Positions 1 to 8,179 of a DNA stretch of 64,000 bases are shown here, piece by piece. The notes beneath the pieces were generated by a model that did no database searches, was not told where the DNA came from, and saw only the letters and a program-made list of their open reading frames with translations. The first letter of the stretch is position 1, and each line of letters opens with the position of its first letter. Source of the DNA: Treponemataceae bacterium (lineage in GTDB: Bacteria; Spirochaetota; Spirochaetia; Treponematales; Treponemataceae). A program made the position numbers and the translations under genes. The stretch is taken from assembly GCA_024402435.1 (NCBI GenBank), contig JAKSTU010000002.1:23990-87989 (forward strand). The letters are read 5' to 3'.

Positions 1-306
1 TGCTGCTACGGAAAGGCTTCCGGTGTTGTCAAAAAGGTAGCACAGGGACAAAGGAAGAAAACTGCGGTTTTCAATGAATACCGTGACCGTGACACGTTCG
101 CCTTTTGCAAGACGCAGGGTTTTTACGGAATGCCGGGCAAAAAGTGATTTTTTTGCGGTTCTGATCTGCCAATAACTGAAAATGTAGACAAGAATGTAGA
201 GTCCGCAGAAAAAGCGTACGGAAATTACCGGCAGCACCAGGAAAATGATTGCTGACAGTACGAGGAGAATTTTAAAAAGCGGATTGGCCCGGATTTTCTG
301 GTTCAT
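1..306 (-). CDS. DUF58 family protein, N-terminal part (gene runs off the window)
   Basis: Reading leftward from an ATG at 306 gives about 102 residues that remain open at the window edge. Two hydrophobic segments (about residues 10-32 and 34-46) are followed by a beta-rich stretch with KTLRLAKGERVTVTVFIENR. This is the usual architecture of DUF58 proteins: two N-terminal membrane helices, then a domain facing the cytoplasm or membrane surface. The start codon overlaps the moxR stop codon (TGATG), so the two genes are translationally coupled. MoxR-DUF58 pairs commonly head Bat-type clusters acting in envelope or oxygen tolerance. The family call rests on context plus the N-terminal pattern, because the diagnostic C-terminal part is missing. 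Confidence 0.7.
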   Translation of the reverse strand, partial: MNQKIRANPLFKILLVLSAIIFLVLPVISVRFFCGLYILVYIFSYWQIRTAKKSLFARHSVKTLRLAKGERVTVTVFIENRSFLPLSLCYLFDNTGSLSVAA

Positions 307-1292
307 CACTTGTGGGGTTTGAAAGCGGGAACCGGAATCATTGCGAGCAATTCCTGTGTGACTGAATCAGCAGTGTGACCGCGGAGGAGGGCTTCTCCGG
401 AAAGGATGAGGCGCTTTCTGAACACAGGGAGACAAAGTGTCTTTACGTCTTCCGGAGTGATGTAACTGCGTCCGCTGATTGCCGCAAAAGCCTGGCTTGC
501 TTTGAACAATGCGATGGAACCCCGTGGCGAAATGCCGGTTTTGATGCGGGTGTCGTTTCTTGTTGCGGAAACAATTGCCAGAAGATAATCAAGAACACTT
601 TCGTCAGCGTGGATGTTTGCACAATATCTGCGGCATTCCATGATGGATTCTGCATTCAGGACAGGGGAGAGCCCGGTGAATGTGGCATGGGAACTGCGGT
701 CGGCAAGAATGATAGCTTTTTCCGTCTGAAGTTCCGGATAGCCGATGCTCAGTGAAAGCATGAACCTGTCCTTCTGTGCTTCCGGCAGAGGAAAGGTTCC
801 TTCTGATTCAACCGGGTTTTCTGTGGCGATTACAAAAAATGGTTCTGAAATAGGATGATTTTCGCCGTCAACACTCACGTTTGATTCGGCCATTGCTTCA
901 AGAAGTGCTGATTGTGTACGCGGTGTGGCACGGTTAAGTTCGTCAACCAGAAGCAGATTCGTTAGGACAGGTCCGGCGCGGAAAGAAAATTCGCCGGTTT
1001 TGGGTGACCATACGGAACTTCCGGTAATGTCAGAAGGCATAAGGTCCGGAGTGCACTGAATGCGGGCAAAGGGCAGATCCAGTGATTTTGCAAGGGTTTT
1101 TGCCAGAACGGTTTTGCCTGTTCCGGGAACGTCTTCAAGAAGAACATGTCCGCCTGCAAAAACAGCAGTCAGAAGCATTTTGATCACATCATCTTTGCCG
1201 AGAAAAACATTTTGAACTGCCTGCACAACTTGCGCGGCTGTTTTTTCAATTGTCTGGGAATCTGAAATTGTCATGGAATCAGTATAATCCAT
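306..1292 (-). CDS. MoxR-family AAA+ ATPase
   Basis: AAA+ ATPase of the MoxR group, chaperone-like ATPases that help assemble or activate partner proteins with von Willebrand factor A or DUF58 domains. Visible motifs are the Walker A GTGKTVLAK, the Walker B VDELNRA, the sensor region ATENPVESEGTFPLPEAQKDRF and the C-terminal lid containing GISPRGSIAL. The length is about 328 aa, normal for the family. The frame is open further upstream, but I prefer ATG 1292 because AAGGA lies 3-4 bases before it; ATG 1274 is an alternative. It is coupled to a DUF58 gene downstream and diverges from the LacI-type regulator on the plus strand. Confidence 0.9.
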   Translation of the reverse strand: MDYTDSMTISDSQTIEKTAAQVVQAVQNVFLGKDDVIKMLLTAVFAGGHVLLEDVPGTGKTVLAKTLAKSLDLPFARIQCTPDLMPSDITGSSVWSPKTGEFSFRAGPVLTNLLLVDELNRATPRTQSALLEAMAESNVSVDGENHPISEPFFVIATENPVESEGTFPLPEAQKDRFMLSLSIGYPELQTEKAIILADRSSHATFTGLSPVLNAESIMECRRYCANIHADESVLDYLLAIVSATRNDTRIKTGISPRGSIALFKASQAFAAISGRSYITPEDVKTLCLPVFRKRLILSGEALLRGHTADSVTQELLAMIPVPAFKPHK

Positions 1293-1434
1293 AGTCCTTA
1301 CTATGAAAAGAAACATTTCCGGCCGAATCTGAAAAATAATTGACGGTGGCAAGGGTCTTGAATTATTTTCTGATTGATGACGATGGATAATTCAATCCTT
1401 TTGTGACTTTTTATGTTTTTTTGCAAAAAATCAT

Positions 1435-1485
1435 TTGACAGAATTGAGCAACCGGTTTACCATACTTTTATGAGCAATCGGTTGC
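1435..1485 (+). promoter_or_regulatory. Promoter of the galactan regulator with two LacI-type operators
   Basis: TTGACA (1435-1440), a 17-bp spacer and TACCAT (1458-1463) make a good sigma70-type promoter. The operator-like sequence GCAACCGGTTTA (1448-1459) occupies the spacer, and GCAATCGGTTGC (1474-1485) covers about +5 to +16. The second matches GCAANCGNTTGC, a LacI/GalR-style palindrome with a central CG. The same motif recurs upstream of the galactanase gene at 6110. Autoregulation is inferred from the position. Confidence 0.75.
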
Positions 1486-2525
1486 GCAATTCATCAGGGG
1501 ATAATTTCCTCAAAACAATTACATTGAAAGACATTGCTGATGAACTTGGAATATCCAAATCAACAGTGTCACGGGTTCTTTCCGGAACAGGAAGAATCAG
1601 CGAAGAAACGAGAAAAAAAGTCCTGGATTACGCCGCCGATCATGATTACAGACCGAACCTTGTTGCAAAAGGTCTTGCAACTTCACGGTCTTATAACATC
1701 GGGGTGATTCTTCCGGATGAAAATGTGTATTCCGACATACCGTTTTTTCACCGGTGTCTTGCAGGAATTACAAGAGAAGCGGCATCAAAGGGATACGATC
1801 CTCTGATTCTGGTTTCTGAAGACAATTCTACTGATCATCTGGAACGGGTGCTCATGCAGAACAAGGCAGACGGTGTGATAATCACACGGCTTATGGAAGA
1901 TGACAGCAGAATCAGGCTGCTTAAAGAAACTTCGGTGCCTTTTATCGTAATCGGTTCCGGAACTGAAGACGGAGTCTGTCAGGTTGATACGGACAATGAG
2001 GAAGCAAGTTTTTCCTTTACGGAACAGCTGATTGAAAGAGGCTGCCGACGGCTTCTTCTGCTGTGCGGGCCCCTTGACATTACCGTAAACAGGCTCAGGA
2101 AGGCGGGATTTGAAAAAGCTGTTGCAAAATACGGCGAAAAAGGGGTTTCCTGCAAAATCTGTGCAGAAAACAATGTGGCGGAAGACGTGATACGGAATCT
2201 GACGGAAAATGCTTCTTTCGGGGCTGACTGCATGATTTTCGGGGATGACGTTCTTTGTTCCCATGCCATGGAATGGATTGAAAAAAATAATTTGACTTTG
2301 CCGGAAAACGTTCAGATTGCTTCCCTTTATAACAGCAGTCTTCTTGAACGTTACGGATGCGTTCATGCAGTGGATGCGGATGCTTCTGCTGCAGGAAAGG
2401 CTGCGGCTGAACTGCTGCTTAAGAAACTTGCCGGAGAAAATGTTTCTGACAGGAATGTAATCAGGTACAGCCTTGTTTTCAGGGATTCTTCTGCTGCCCG
2501 TTGCGGCATGGCAGATGAAATATAA
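1470..2525 (+). CDS. LacI/GalR-family transcriptional regulator of the galactan locus
   Basis: The N-terminal helix-turn-helix LKDIADELGISKSTVSRVLSGTGRIS is followed by a periplasmic-binding-like effector domain (NIGVILPD, then the LADGVIIT-like stretch KADGVIITR). It is about 351 aa from ATG 1470. It probably binds a galacto-oligosaccharide and represses its own operon; this is inferred from neighbouring galactanase and beta-galactosidase genes and from matching operators at 1448, 1474 and 6110. The start is uncertain: ATG 1470 has no ribosome-binding site and coincides with the predicted transcription start, so the message may be leaderless. TTG 1524, just before KDIADEL, is an alternative start that lacks a good binding site. 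The binding-protein gene follows after 31 bp. Confidence 0.85.
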   Translation: MSNRLRNSSGDNFLKTITLKDIADELGISKSTVSRVLSGTGRISEETRKKVLDYAADHDYRPNLVAKGLATSRSYNIGVILPDENVYSDIPFFHRCLAGITREAASKGYDPLILVSEDNSTDHLERVLMQNKADGVIITRLMEDDSRIRLLKETSVPFIVIGSGTEDGVCQVDTDNEEASFSFTEQLIERGCRRLLLLCGPLDITVNRLRKAGFEKAVAKYGEKGVSCKICAENNVAEDVIRNLTENASFGADCMIFGDDVLCSHAMEWIEKNNLTLPENVQIASLYNSSLLERYGCVHAVDADASAAGKAAAELLLKKLAGENVSDRNVIRYSLVFRDSSAARCGMADEI

Positions 2526-2556
2526 TCGGAAAGTTCTGTTTCTACAGGAGGAAATA

Positions 2557-3756
2557 ATGAACAGAAAGTTATTGGCAGTGCTGCTGCTCGTTGCAGCATG
2601 TATGACAGTGTTTGCAGGTGGAAAAAAAGAACCTGCAAAAGCAGATGAAGTAGTTCTCACAGTATGGGAATCAACAAACGGACCTGATGAATTCATCAGA
2701 CAGGCTGGAGCAGCTTTTACAGCAACTCACCCTAACGTAAAAATCAACTACGTAAACGTAGAACTTGGTGATGCTTGCGGACAGATCGCTCTTGACGGTC
2801 CTGCAGGTGTAGGTGCTGACGTTTTTGCTGCTCCCCATGACAAACTGGGTGAACTGGTTTCAGCAGGAAGCGTTCTTCCTACAGCAAATGCAGCAGCTGT
2901 AAAAAATGCAGTTCTCGGTGCATGTTCAACAGCTCTTACATATGACGGTGTAATGTACGGATATCCTGTTTCAGCAGAAACATATGCCCTGTTCTACAAC
3001 AAGGCAATGATCAAAGAAAACGAACTCCCCAAAACATGGGATGATCTTGCAGCATGGTCAAAAGCATTCAATGCAGCAAATCCCGGAAAATACGGATTCA
3101 TCATGGACGTAGGTAACGCTTACTACACAATCGTATTCTCTTCTGCAAACGGAAACCGTCTTTTCGGTGAATCAGGAACTGATACTTCTACAACATACCT
3201 GAACTCAGCAGATTCAGTAAAAGGTATGACATTCTTCCAGTCACTCAGAAGCGCTCTCGACGTTCCTGCTGCTGACCTTACAACTTCATTCGCTGATGCA
3301 GCTTTCGCAGCCGGTTCTGCAGCAATGCACATTACAGGTCTGTGGAACGTTGTTCCTTTTGAAAACGCAGGCATCGATTTCGGTGTAGCAGCTCTTCCTG
3401 CTCTCCCCGGTGACACAAAACCCGCTTCTTCATTCTCAGGAACACGCGCAATGTTCGTTTCTGCTTACACAGATCATCCTGCAGAAGCCAACGAATTTGC
3501 AGAATTCCTCATTTCTGAAGAAATGCAGAAACTCCGCTTCGACCTGACAGGTGCAATGCCTTCAATCAACGTAGAAGTAAGCAGCAAATATATGCCCGGC
3601 TTCCTTGCACAGCTTGACTATGCTTTCCCCATGCCTTCAATTCCTGAAATGGGAACATTCTGGGAAGCAATGAACAACGCAAGCAAGAATATCTGGGACG
3701 GTGTTGATGTCAAGGCAGAACTTGATGCCTGTGACGCAACAATCCTCGGAAAATAA
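2557..3756 (+). CDS. Sugar ABC transporter substrate-binding protein (MalE/GanS type)
   Basis: Extracytoplasmic binding protein of the maltodextrin/oligosaccharide family (399 aa). AGGAGG at 2546-2551 sets ATG 2557; the frame extends upstream into the regulator gene but has no better start. The signal sequence MNRKLLAVLLLVAAC ends in a possible lipobox (VAAC), and the following GGKKE is typical of treponemal binding proteins. Family patterns include LTVWEST near the N terminus, AFTATHPNVKINYVNV, GADVFAAPHDKLGELV and YGYPVSAETYALFYNK. With the permeases and galactanase that follow, the likely ligand is a beta-1,4-galacto-oligosaccharide. Maltodextrin is possible by homology alone but less likely by context. 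Confidence 0.88.
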   Translation: MNRKLLAVLLLVAACMTVFAGGKKEPAKADEVVLTVWESTNGPDEFIRQAGAAFTATHPNVKINYVNVELGDACGQIALDGPAGVGADVFAAPHDKLGELVSAGSVLPTANAAAVKNAVLGACSTALTYDGVMYGYPVSAETYALFYNKAMIKENELPKTWDDLAAWSKAFNAANPGKYGFIMDVGNAYYTIVFSSANGNRLFGESGTDTSTTYLNSADSVKGMTFFQSLRSALDVPAADLTTSFADAAFAAGSAAMHITGLWNVVPFENAGIDFGVAALPALPGDTKPASSFSGTRAMFVSAYTDHPAEANEFAEFLISEEMQKLRFDLTGAMPSINVEVSSKYMPGFLAQLDYAFPMPSIPEMGTFWEAMNNASKNIWDGVDVKAELDACDATILGK

Positions 3757-3768
3757 GTTCTTGGACGG

Positions 3769-3870
3769 TGACGCAGCGGAATCTGATTTCCTGCGTCATT
3801 AACAATTGTTTTCTAATCCCGGTGCCTGTCGGATTCACTCCATTCGGCATGACATCATGGGGGCATCGGG
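3769..3870 (+). promoter_or_regulatory. Two intergenic stem-loops between binding protein and permease genes
   Basis: TGACGCAG (3769-3776) pairs with CTGCGTCA (3791-3798) as an 8-bp stem. A second stem pairs CCCGGTGCC (3818-3826) with GGCATCGGG (3862-3870) with one G-U wobble. Neither is followed by a T-run, so they look like RNA-stabilising or attenuating structures rather than terminators. Similar hairpins after malE-type genes raise binding-protein mRNA over permease mRNA; that role here is inferred. Confidence 0.6.
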
Positions 3871-3888
3871 TTTTCTTCAGGGGGCATT

Positions 3889-5211
3889 ATGGCTGGTAAC
3901 CTGCCGGTAGACGGAAGCGCTGGAAAAAAAATCAAGATTACAGCTTCCTGCTTTATGGGATTGTCCCATATCGTATATTTGAAAAATTACATCAAAGGGC
4001 TTTTGTTTGCCCTCATTGAATTTGTTTTCATCGGGTTTCTTCCTACAATCGTCGGAAAGCTCATAAACCTGATAACACTCGGTGATCCGCAGCCGAACAT
4101 TCCGATCAAACAGCGTGACAATTCAATGTACATGCTTATTGACGGCGTACTTGTTCTGGCAGTCATTGCCATATTTGCCGTTGCATATGTGCTTTCTGTA
4201 AAAAGTGCGGAAAAAGATTATAAGGAATATTGCCGCAAAAAAGCATATTCATCACAAAGTGATAATCTGAAAAAAACACTCGGAAATTCATTTCCTATTG
4301 TGGGATTGGCTCCGAGTTTCATATTGATACTTGTATTTGTTGTAGTTCCGCTGGTTTTCTCAATATGTGTTGCATTCACAAACTACTCTTCTCCACATCA
4401 TCTTCCGCCGAACAACACGGTTGACTGGGTGGGACTGGACAACTTCAAGGAACTTCTTGCAGGAAACAACTCCTGGTCACAGGGATTTTCCCGTGTTGCC
4501 GTGTGGACCCTTGTGTGGGCAATTGCCGCAACTGTAACATGCTACTTCGGCGGCCTTATCGTTGCCGTACAGCTTAAGGAACTTCACATAAAGGTTTCTG
4601 CCTTCTTCCGCTTCATATTCATTCTGCCTTATGCGGTTCCGTCTGTTGTAAGCATGCTTGTTTGGAAGAACCTGCTGAACGGAACTTTCGGTACGATCAA
4701 CAGAACACTCATGGCAATGGGACTCATTACAGATCCTATTCCGTGGCTCGGTTCTTCAACACTGGCACAGTTTACCTGTATCCTGATCAATCTTTGGGCC
4801 GGTTTCGGTTACTTCATGCTTCTTGCAATCGGTACCATGACCGCAATTCCCCAGGACATGTACGAAGCTGCCCGCATTGACGGTGCAAACCGCTTCCAGA
4901 TTCTGCGCAGAATCACCCTTCCTCTGGTTCTTTATCAGACAATGCCGCTTATAATCATGTCTTTTGCACACAACATCAACAACTTCGGTGCAATTTTCTT
5001 CCTTACCGGCGGAAACCCTACAGTTGCAGACAGTACTACAACATTGGCCGGCGGAACGGATCTTCTGGTTACATGGATTTACAAACTGACCATTACACTC
5101 ATGAAATACAATTATGCTTCTGTAATTGCAGTTCTCATCTTTATTGTTCTGGCTCCTTTTGCAATCTTCAATTTCAGACAGACAAAAGCTTACAAGGAGG
5201 GTGAAGTATGA
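3889..5211 (+). CDS. Sugar ABC transporter permease, MalF/GanP type
   Basis: Inner-membrane permease of 440 aa. The N-terminal region (about residues 25-55 and 80-105) carries extra hydrophobic segments, followed by the conserved core starting at IVGLAPSFILILVFVVVPLVFS. The EAA loop that contacts the ATPase reads EAARIDGANRFQILRRITLPLV. AGGGGG precedes ATG 3889. The stop overlaps the next gene by 4 bp (ATGA), so both permeases are coupled. No ATPase gene lies in the operon; as in many MalFG/GanPQ systems a shared MsmX-type ATPase elsewhere in the genome is expected, which is inference. Confidence 0.9.
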   Translation: MAGNLPVDGSAGKKIKITASCFMGLSHIVYLKNYIKGLLFALIEFVFIGFLPTIVGKLINLITLGDPQPNIPIKQRDNSMYMLIDGVLVLAVIAIFAVAYVLSVKSAEKDYKEYCRKKAYSSQSDNLKKTLGNSFPIVGLAPSFILILVFVVVPLVFSICVAFTNYSSPHHLPPNNTVDWVGLDNFKELLAGNNSWSQGFSRVAVWTLVWAIAATVTCYFGGLIVAVQLKELHIKVSAFFRFIFILPYAVPSVVSMLVWKNLLNGTFGTINRTLMAMGLITDPIPWLGSSTLAQFTCILINLWAGFGYFMLLAIGTMTAIPQDMYEAARIDGANRFQILRRITLPLVLYQTMPLIIMSFAHNINNFGAIFFLTGGNPTVADSTTTLAGGTDLLVTWIYKLTITLMKYNYASVIAVLIFIVLAPFAIFNFRQTKAYKEGEV

Positions 5212-6053
5212 AAAGCAACGGCTATACTTTGGACCTGATCAACAAAATAGTCATTTATGTGATTTTCATAATCATTTCTTTTCTGGTTCTGTATCCCCTG
5301 GTTTATGTAGTAAGTGCTGCATTCTCTCCTGGAAACGGAATTGCTTCCATAAACATTGTTCCTTTCGGAGACGGATTTACTGCAGAGCATTTTGTCCATC
5401 TTTTCAAGAACACTGATTATGTGAACTGGTTTCTGAACACTCTCAAAGTTTCTTTGGCAACTTCTCTTGCAACGATTTTTGTAGCTTCGATGGGCGCCTA
5501 TGTTTTTTCACGGTTCCATTTTACTCTCAAAAAGCCTTTTCTCATGTCTCTGCTCGTTCTTCAGATTTTCCCCTCATTCGTAGGCATGGTTGCAATTTAT
5601 GTAATCCTTATGCGCATCGGCGGTCTGAATACTTTGTGGGGACTGGTTCTGGTTTATGTTGCCGGAAACACTCCGTACAATACATGGCTTGTAAAAAACT
5701 ATATGGATACCGTTTCAAAAAACCTGGACGAAGCTGCACGCATTGACGGTGCAGGACACTTCCGCATTTTTGCAACGATTATTCTTCCGATTGCAAGACC
5801 GATCATCACCTTTTTGGGAATTACAAGTTTTACCGGTCCCTGGATGGACTTTATTTTCCCGAAAATGGTTCTGCGCTCACCGGAAAAGCAGACACTTGCA
5901 CTGGGACTTTTCAGTTTTGTGACAGACAAGAAGAATGAATTTACAACTTTTGCAGCAGGTTCGCTGATTGTTGCAATTCCTTTTGTAATCTTCTTCATGA
6001 TGACACAGAAAACCCTTATTACAAGTTTTGGCGGTGCGGCCGTAAAAGAATAA
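5208..6053 (+). CDS. Sugar ABC transporter permease, MalG/GanQ type
   Basis: Second inner-membrane permease (281 aa) with about six hydrophobic segments and the EAA loop EAARIDGAGHFRIFATIILPIARP at about residues 178-200. It forms the heterodimeric channel with the product of the preceding gene. AAGGAGG lies before ATG 5208, inside the end of the previous gene. The operon ends here at a strong hairpin terminator at 6063-6100; the glycoside hydrolases that follow have their own promoter/operator region. Confidence 0.9.
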   Translation: MKSNGYTLDLINKIVIYVIFIIISFLVLYPLVYVVSAAFSPGNGIASINIVPFGDGFTAEHFVHLFKNTDYVNWFLNTLKVSLATSLATIFVASMGAYVFSRFHFTLKKPFLMSLLVLQIFPSFVGMVAIYVILMRIGGLNTLWGLVLVYVAGNTPYNTWLVKNYMDTVSKNLDEAARIDGAGHFRIFATIILPIARPIITFLGITSFTGPWMDFIFPKMVLRSPEKQTLALGLFSFVTDKKNEFTTFAAGSLIVAIPFVIFFMMTQKTLITSFGGAAVKE

Positions 6054-6062
6054 GCTTCAAGT

Positions 6063-6100
6063 ACATGGCATTCCTTAAAAAAGGGTGCCATGTTTTTTTT
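6063..6100 (+). terminator. Rho-independent terminator after the permease genes
   Basis: ACATGGCA (6063-6070) pairs with TGCCATGT (6086-6093), followed by a run of T. It separates the transporter operon from the hydrolase genes. Confidence 0.9.
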
Positions 6101-6102
6101 AC

Positions 6103-6134
6103 TTTGTGCGCAAACGGTTGCTCTTTTGTATCAT
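6103..6134 (+). promoter_or_regulatory. Regulator-controlled promoter before the galactanase gene
   Basis: GCAAACGGTTGC at 6110-6121 matches the operators at the regulator's own promoter (GCAANCGNTTGC). It lies between a weak -35 (TTTGTG/TTGTGC near 6103-6109) and a TATCAT -10 at 6129-6134; that spacing (19-20 bp) is long, so the promoter itself is less certain than the operator. Confidence 0.65.
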
Positions 6135-6214
6135 GAAGCAATTTGATTGCGCTGGGACCGTGGTGCGCCATCACCGCGGTTTTCAATTTTTATTGATTCG
6201 TTAAGGATTTTTTT

Positions 6215-8173
6215 ATGAAAAAAGCATTCTGTGTGCTGGCGGTTCTGTCCGCAATAATGGTTTTTCTGTTTTCTTCCTGTGCTTCTGCCCCGGCTGCAGA
6301 AACTGAAGATTACGGAGTATTTGTAAAAAAAGTAGAAGGACTGCCCAAAAATTTTTATTACGGTGCAGATGTGTCCTCCGTAATCGCTTTGGAAAACAGC
6401 GGCGTAATATTCCGGAACAAAGCGGGCGAAGAACAGGACATATTCCGTACACTCAAAGAAAACGGCATCAACTGTGTAAGAATCCGTGTGTGGAACAATC
6501 CCTATGATGACAACGGCAACGGTTTCGGCGGCGGCAACAATGATCTTGCCACTGCAATCACCATTGCGCAAAGAGCAAAGGCTGCCGGCATTGCTTCGTA
6601 TTTTGACTTCCATTATTCAGATTTCTGGGCTGATCCCAACAAGCAGATGGTTCCAAGAGCATGGGCCGGCATGAACATTGAAGAAAAAGAAGCCGCCTTG
6701 TACCAGTGGACAAAAGAAAGCCTGCTTGCCGTGAAAAAAGCCGGCATTTCACCTGCCATACTGCAGATAGGTAATGAGACAACCGGAAAATTCTGCGGTG
6801 AAAACAACTGGATAAAAATAACAGCTCTGTTCAATGCAGCATCCCGTGCAATGCGTGAAGTTTTCCCCAAAGCAAAAATTGCCGTTCATTTTACAAATCC
6901 TGAGAAAGAAGGTGAGTATGCAAGATATGCAACAATTCTCAACCGCTACAAAGTGGATTATGACATTTTTGCATCTTCATATTATCCCTACTGGCACGGT
7001 TCCCTTGAAAACCTTACAGCAGTGCTTTCTGAAATCAGCGAAAAATTCGGAAAAGAAGTGATGTGTGCAGAAACTTCATACATGTACACATATGAAAATG
7101 CAGATTTAAACGGTAACTCGGTTTCAGAAGAAACAGTTTGTGACAAACCTTACCCGGCGACAGTGCAGGGGCAGGCAGATGAAGTCCGTGACGTGATTGC
7201 AGCAGTTGCAGCCGCCGGAGGAACCGGTGTCTTCTATTGGGAACCGGCATGGATCGGTGTTCCCGGAAGCACATGGGAAGCACAGCTTGCACTTTGGGAA
7301 AAATACGGTTCCGGTTGGGCTTCAAGCTTTGCCGGTGCTTATGACCCGGATGATGCGGGAATATATTACGGCGGCTCTTCCTGGGACAATCAGGCCATGT
7401 TCGGTTTTGACGGCCGCCCCCTTGATTCTCTTGCTGTCTTCAAGCTGGTAAAGACTGGCGCAGAAACTTCTGTCCGCGCTGACAGTGCAGAACTTTCAGT
7501 ACTGAAAGTCCGCCTCAAAGATTCATTCTCCTTGCCGGAAACTGTTGCAGTCCTTTTCAACGACGGTACAAAATCAGAAGTGCCGGTTGTCTGGAACAGC
7601 TGCACACGCACCGGCGAAAAACTGGAAGACCTGCCTTTTATGGGGCCTGCAGTGTATTTTGCAGACGGCAAACTGGAAGGATCTGATGTGGTTCCGGTTC
7701 TTCAGATTCAGATTGTGGAAAAAAACTACATGGACAATCCGTCTTTTGAAGAAAAAGATCTTTCCATGTGGAAAATCAGCAACATCGGCAACGTTACCAC
7801 AGAACTTTATGTGCAGGAAAAAGTCTCCGACGCATATTCCGGTTCAAAAGCGCTGCATTTCTGGTCTTCTGACGCAGTAAACTTTACAGTTGAACAGACG
7901 GTACGCAATCTGGAGCCGGGCAGATACAAGTTTTCCATTGCAATTCACGGAGGCGACGCCGCAAATCAGGTTATGAAAATCTTTGTGATAGCAGACGGCG
8001 TACGTTACGAAGTTCCCGCAAAGGTTGACGGTTGGCGAAATTTCTTTTTCCCCTGCTTAAATGACATTGTTCTTGAAGGGTCTGAAATCACGGCCGGTGC
8101 AGAAATAAAATGCGACAAAAACGGATGGGGCAGTCTTGATGACTTTATCCTTGCTCCGATAGAAGAGGAATAA
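6215..8173 (+). CDS. Extracellular GH53 endo-beta-1,4-galactanase with C-terminal carbohydrate-binding region
   Basis: Arabinogalactan endo-beta-1,4-galactanase (EC 3.2.1.89 type), 652 aa. The signal peptide ends in the lipobox FSSC (Cys22), so it should be a surface or periplasmic lipoprotein. The GH53 domain runs from about residue 45 to 400: GADVSS, INCVRIRVWNNP, FDFHYSDFWADP, the acid/base Glu188 in QIGNET and the nucleophile Glu286 in MCAETSY. A bacterial Ig-like stretch (about 425-505) and a C-terminal jelly-roll-like region starting YMDNPSFEEKDLSMWKIS follow; the latter resembles the galactan-binding CBM61 module often fused to GH53. AAGGA precedes ATG 6215. The enzyme would release galacto-oligosaccharides for the adjacent importer. 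Confidence 0.92.
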   Translation: MKKAFCVLAVLSAIMVFLFSSCASAPAAETEDYGVFVKKVEGLPKNFYYGADVSSVIALENSGVIFRNKAGEEQDIFRTLKENGINCVRIRVWNNPYDDNGNGFGGGNNDLATAITIAQRAKAAGIASYFDFHYSDFWADPNKQMVPRAWAGMNIEEKEAALYQWTKESLLAVKKAGISPAILQIGNETTGKFCGENNWIKITALFNAASRAMREVFPKAKIAVHFTNPEKEGEYARYATILNRYKVDYDIFASSYYPYWHGSLENLTAVLSEISEKFGKEVMCAETSYMYTYENADLNGNSVSEETVCDKPYPATVQGQADEVRDVIAAVAAAGGTGVFYWEPAWIGVPGSTWEAQLALWEKYGSGWASSFAGAYDPDDAGIYYGGSSWDNQAMFGFDGRPLDSLAVFKLVKTGAETSVRADSAELSVLKVRLKDSFSLPETVAVLFNDGTKSEVPVVWNSCTRTGEKLEDLPFMGPAVYFADGKLEGSDVVPVLQIQIVEKNYMDNPSFEEKDLSMWKISNIGNVTTELYVQEKVSDAYSGSKALHFWSSDAVNFTVEQTVRNLEPGRYKFSIAIHGGDAANQVMKIFVIADGVRYEVPAKVDGWRNFFFPCLNDIVLEGSEITAGAEIKCDKNGWGSLDDFILAPIEEE

Positions 8174-8179
8174 ACTGAA

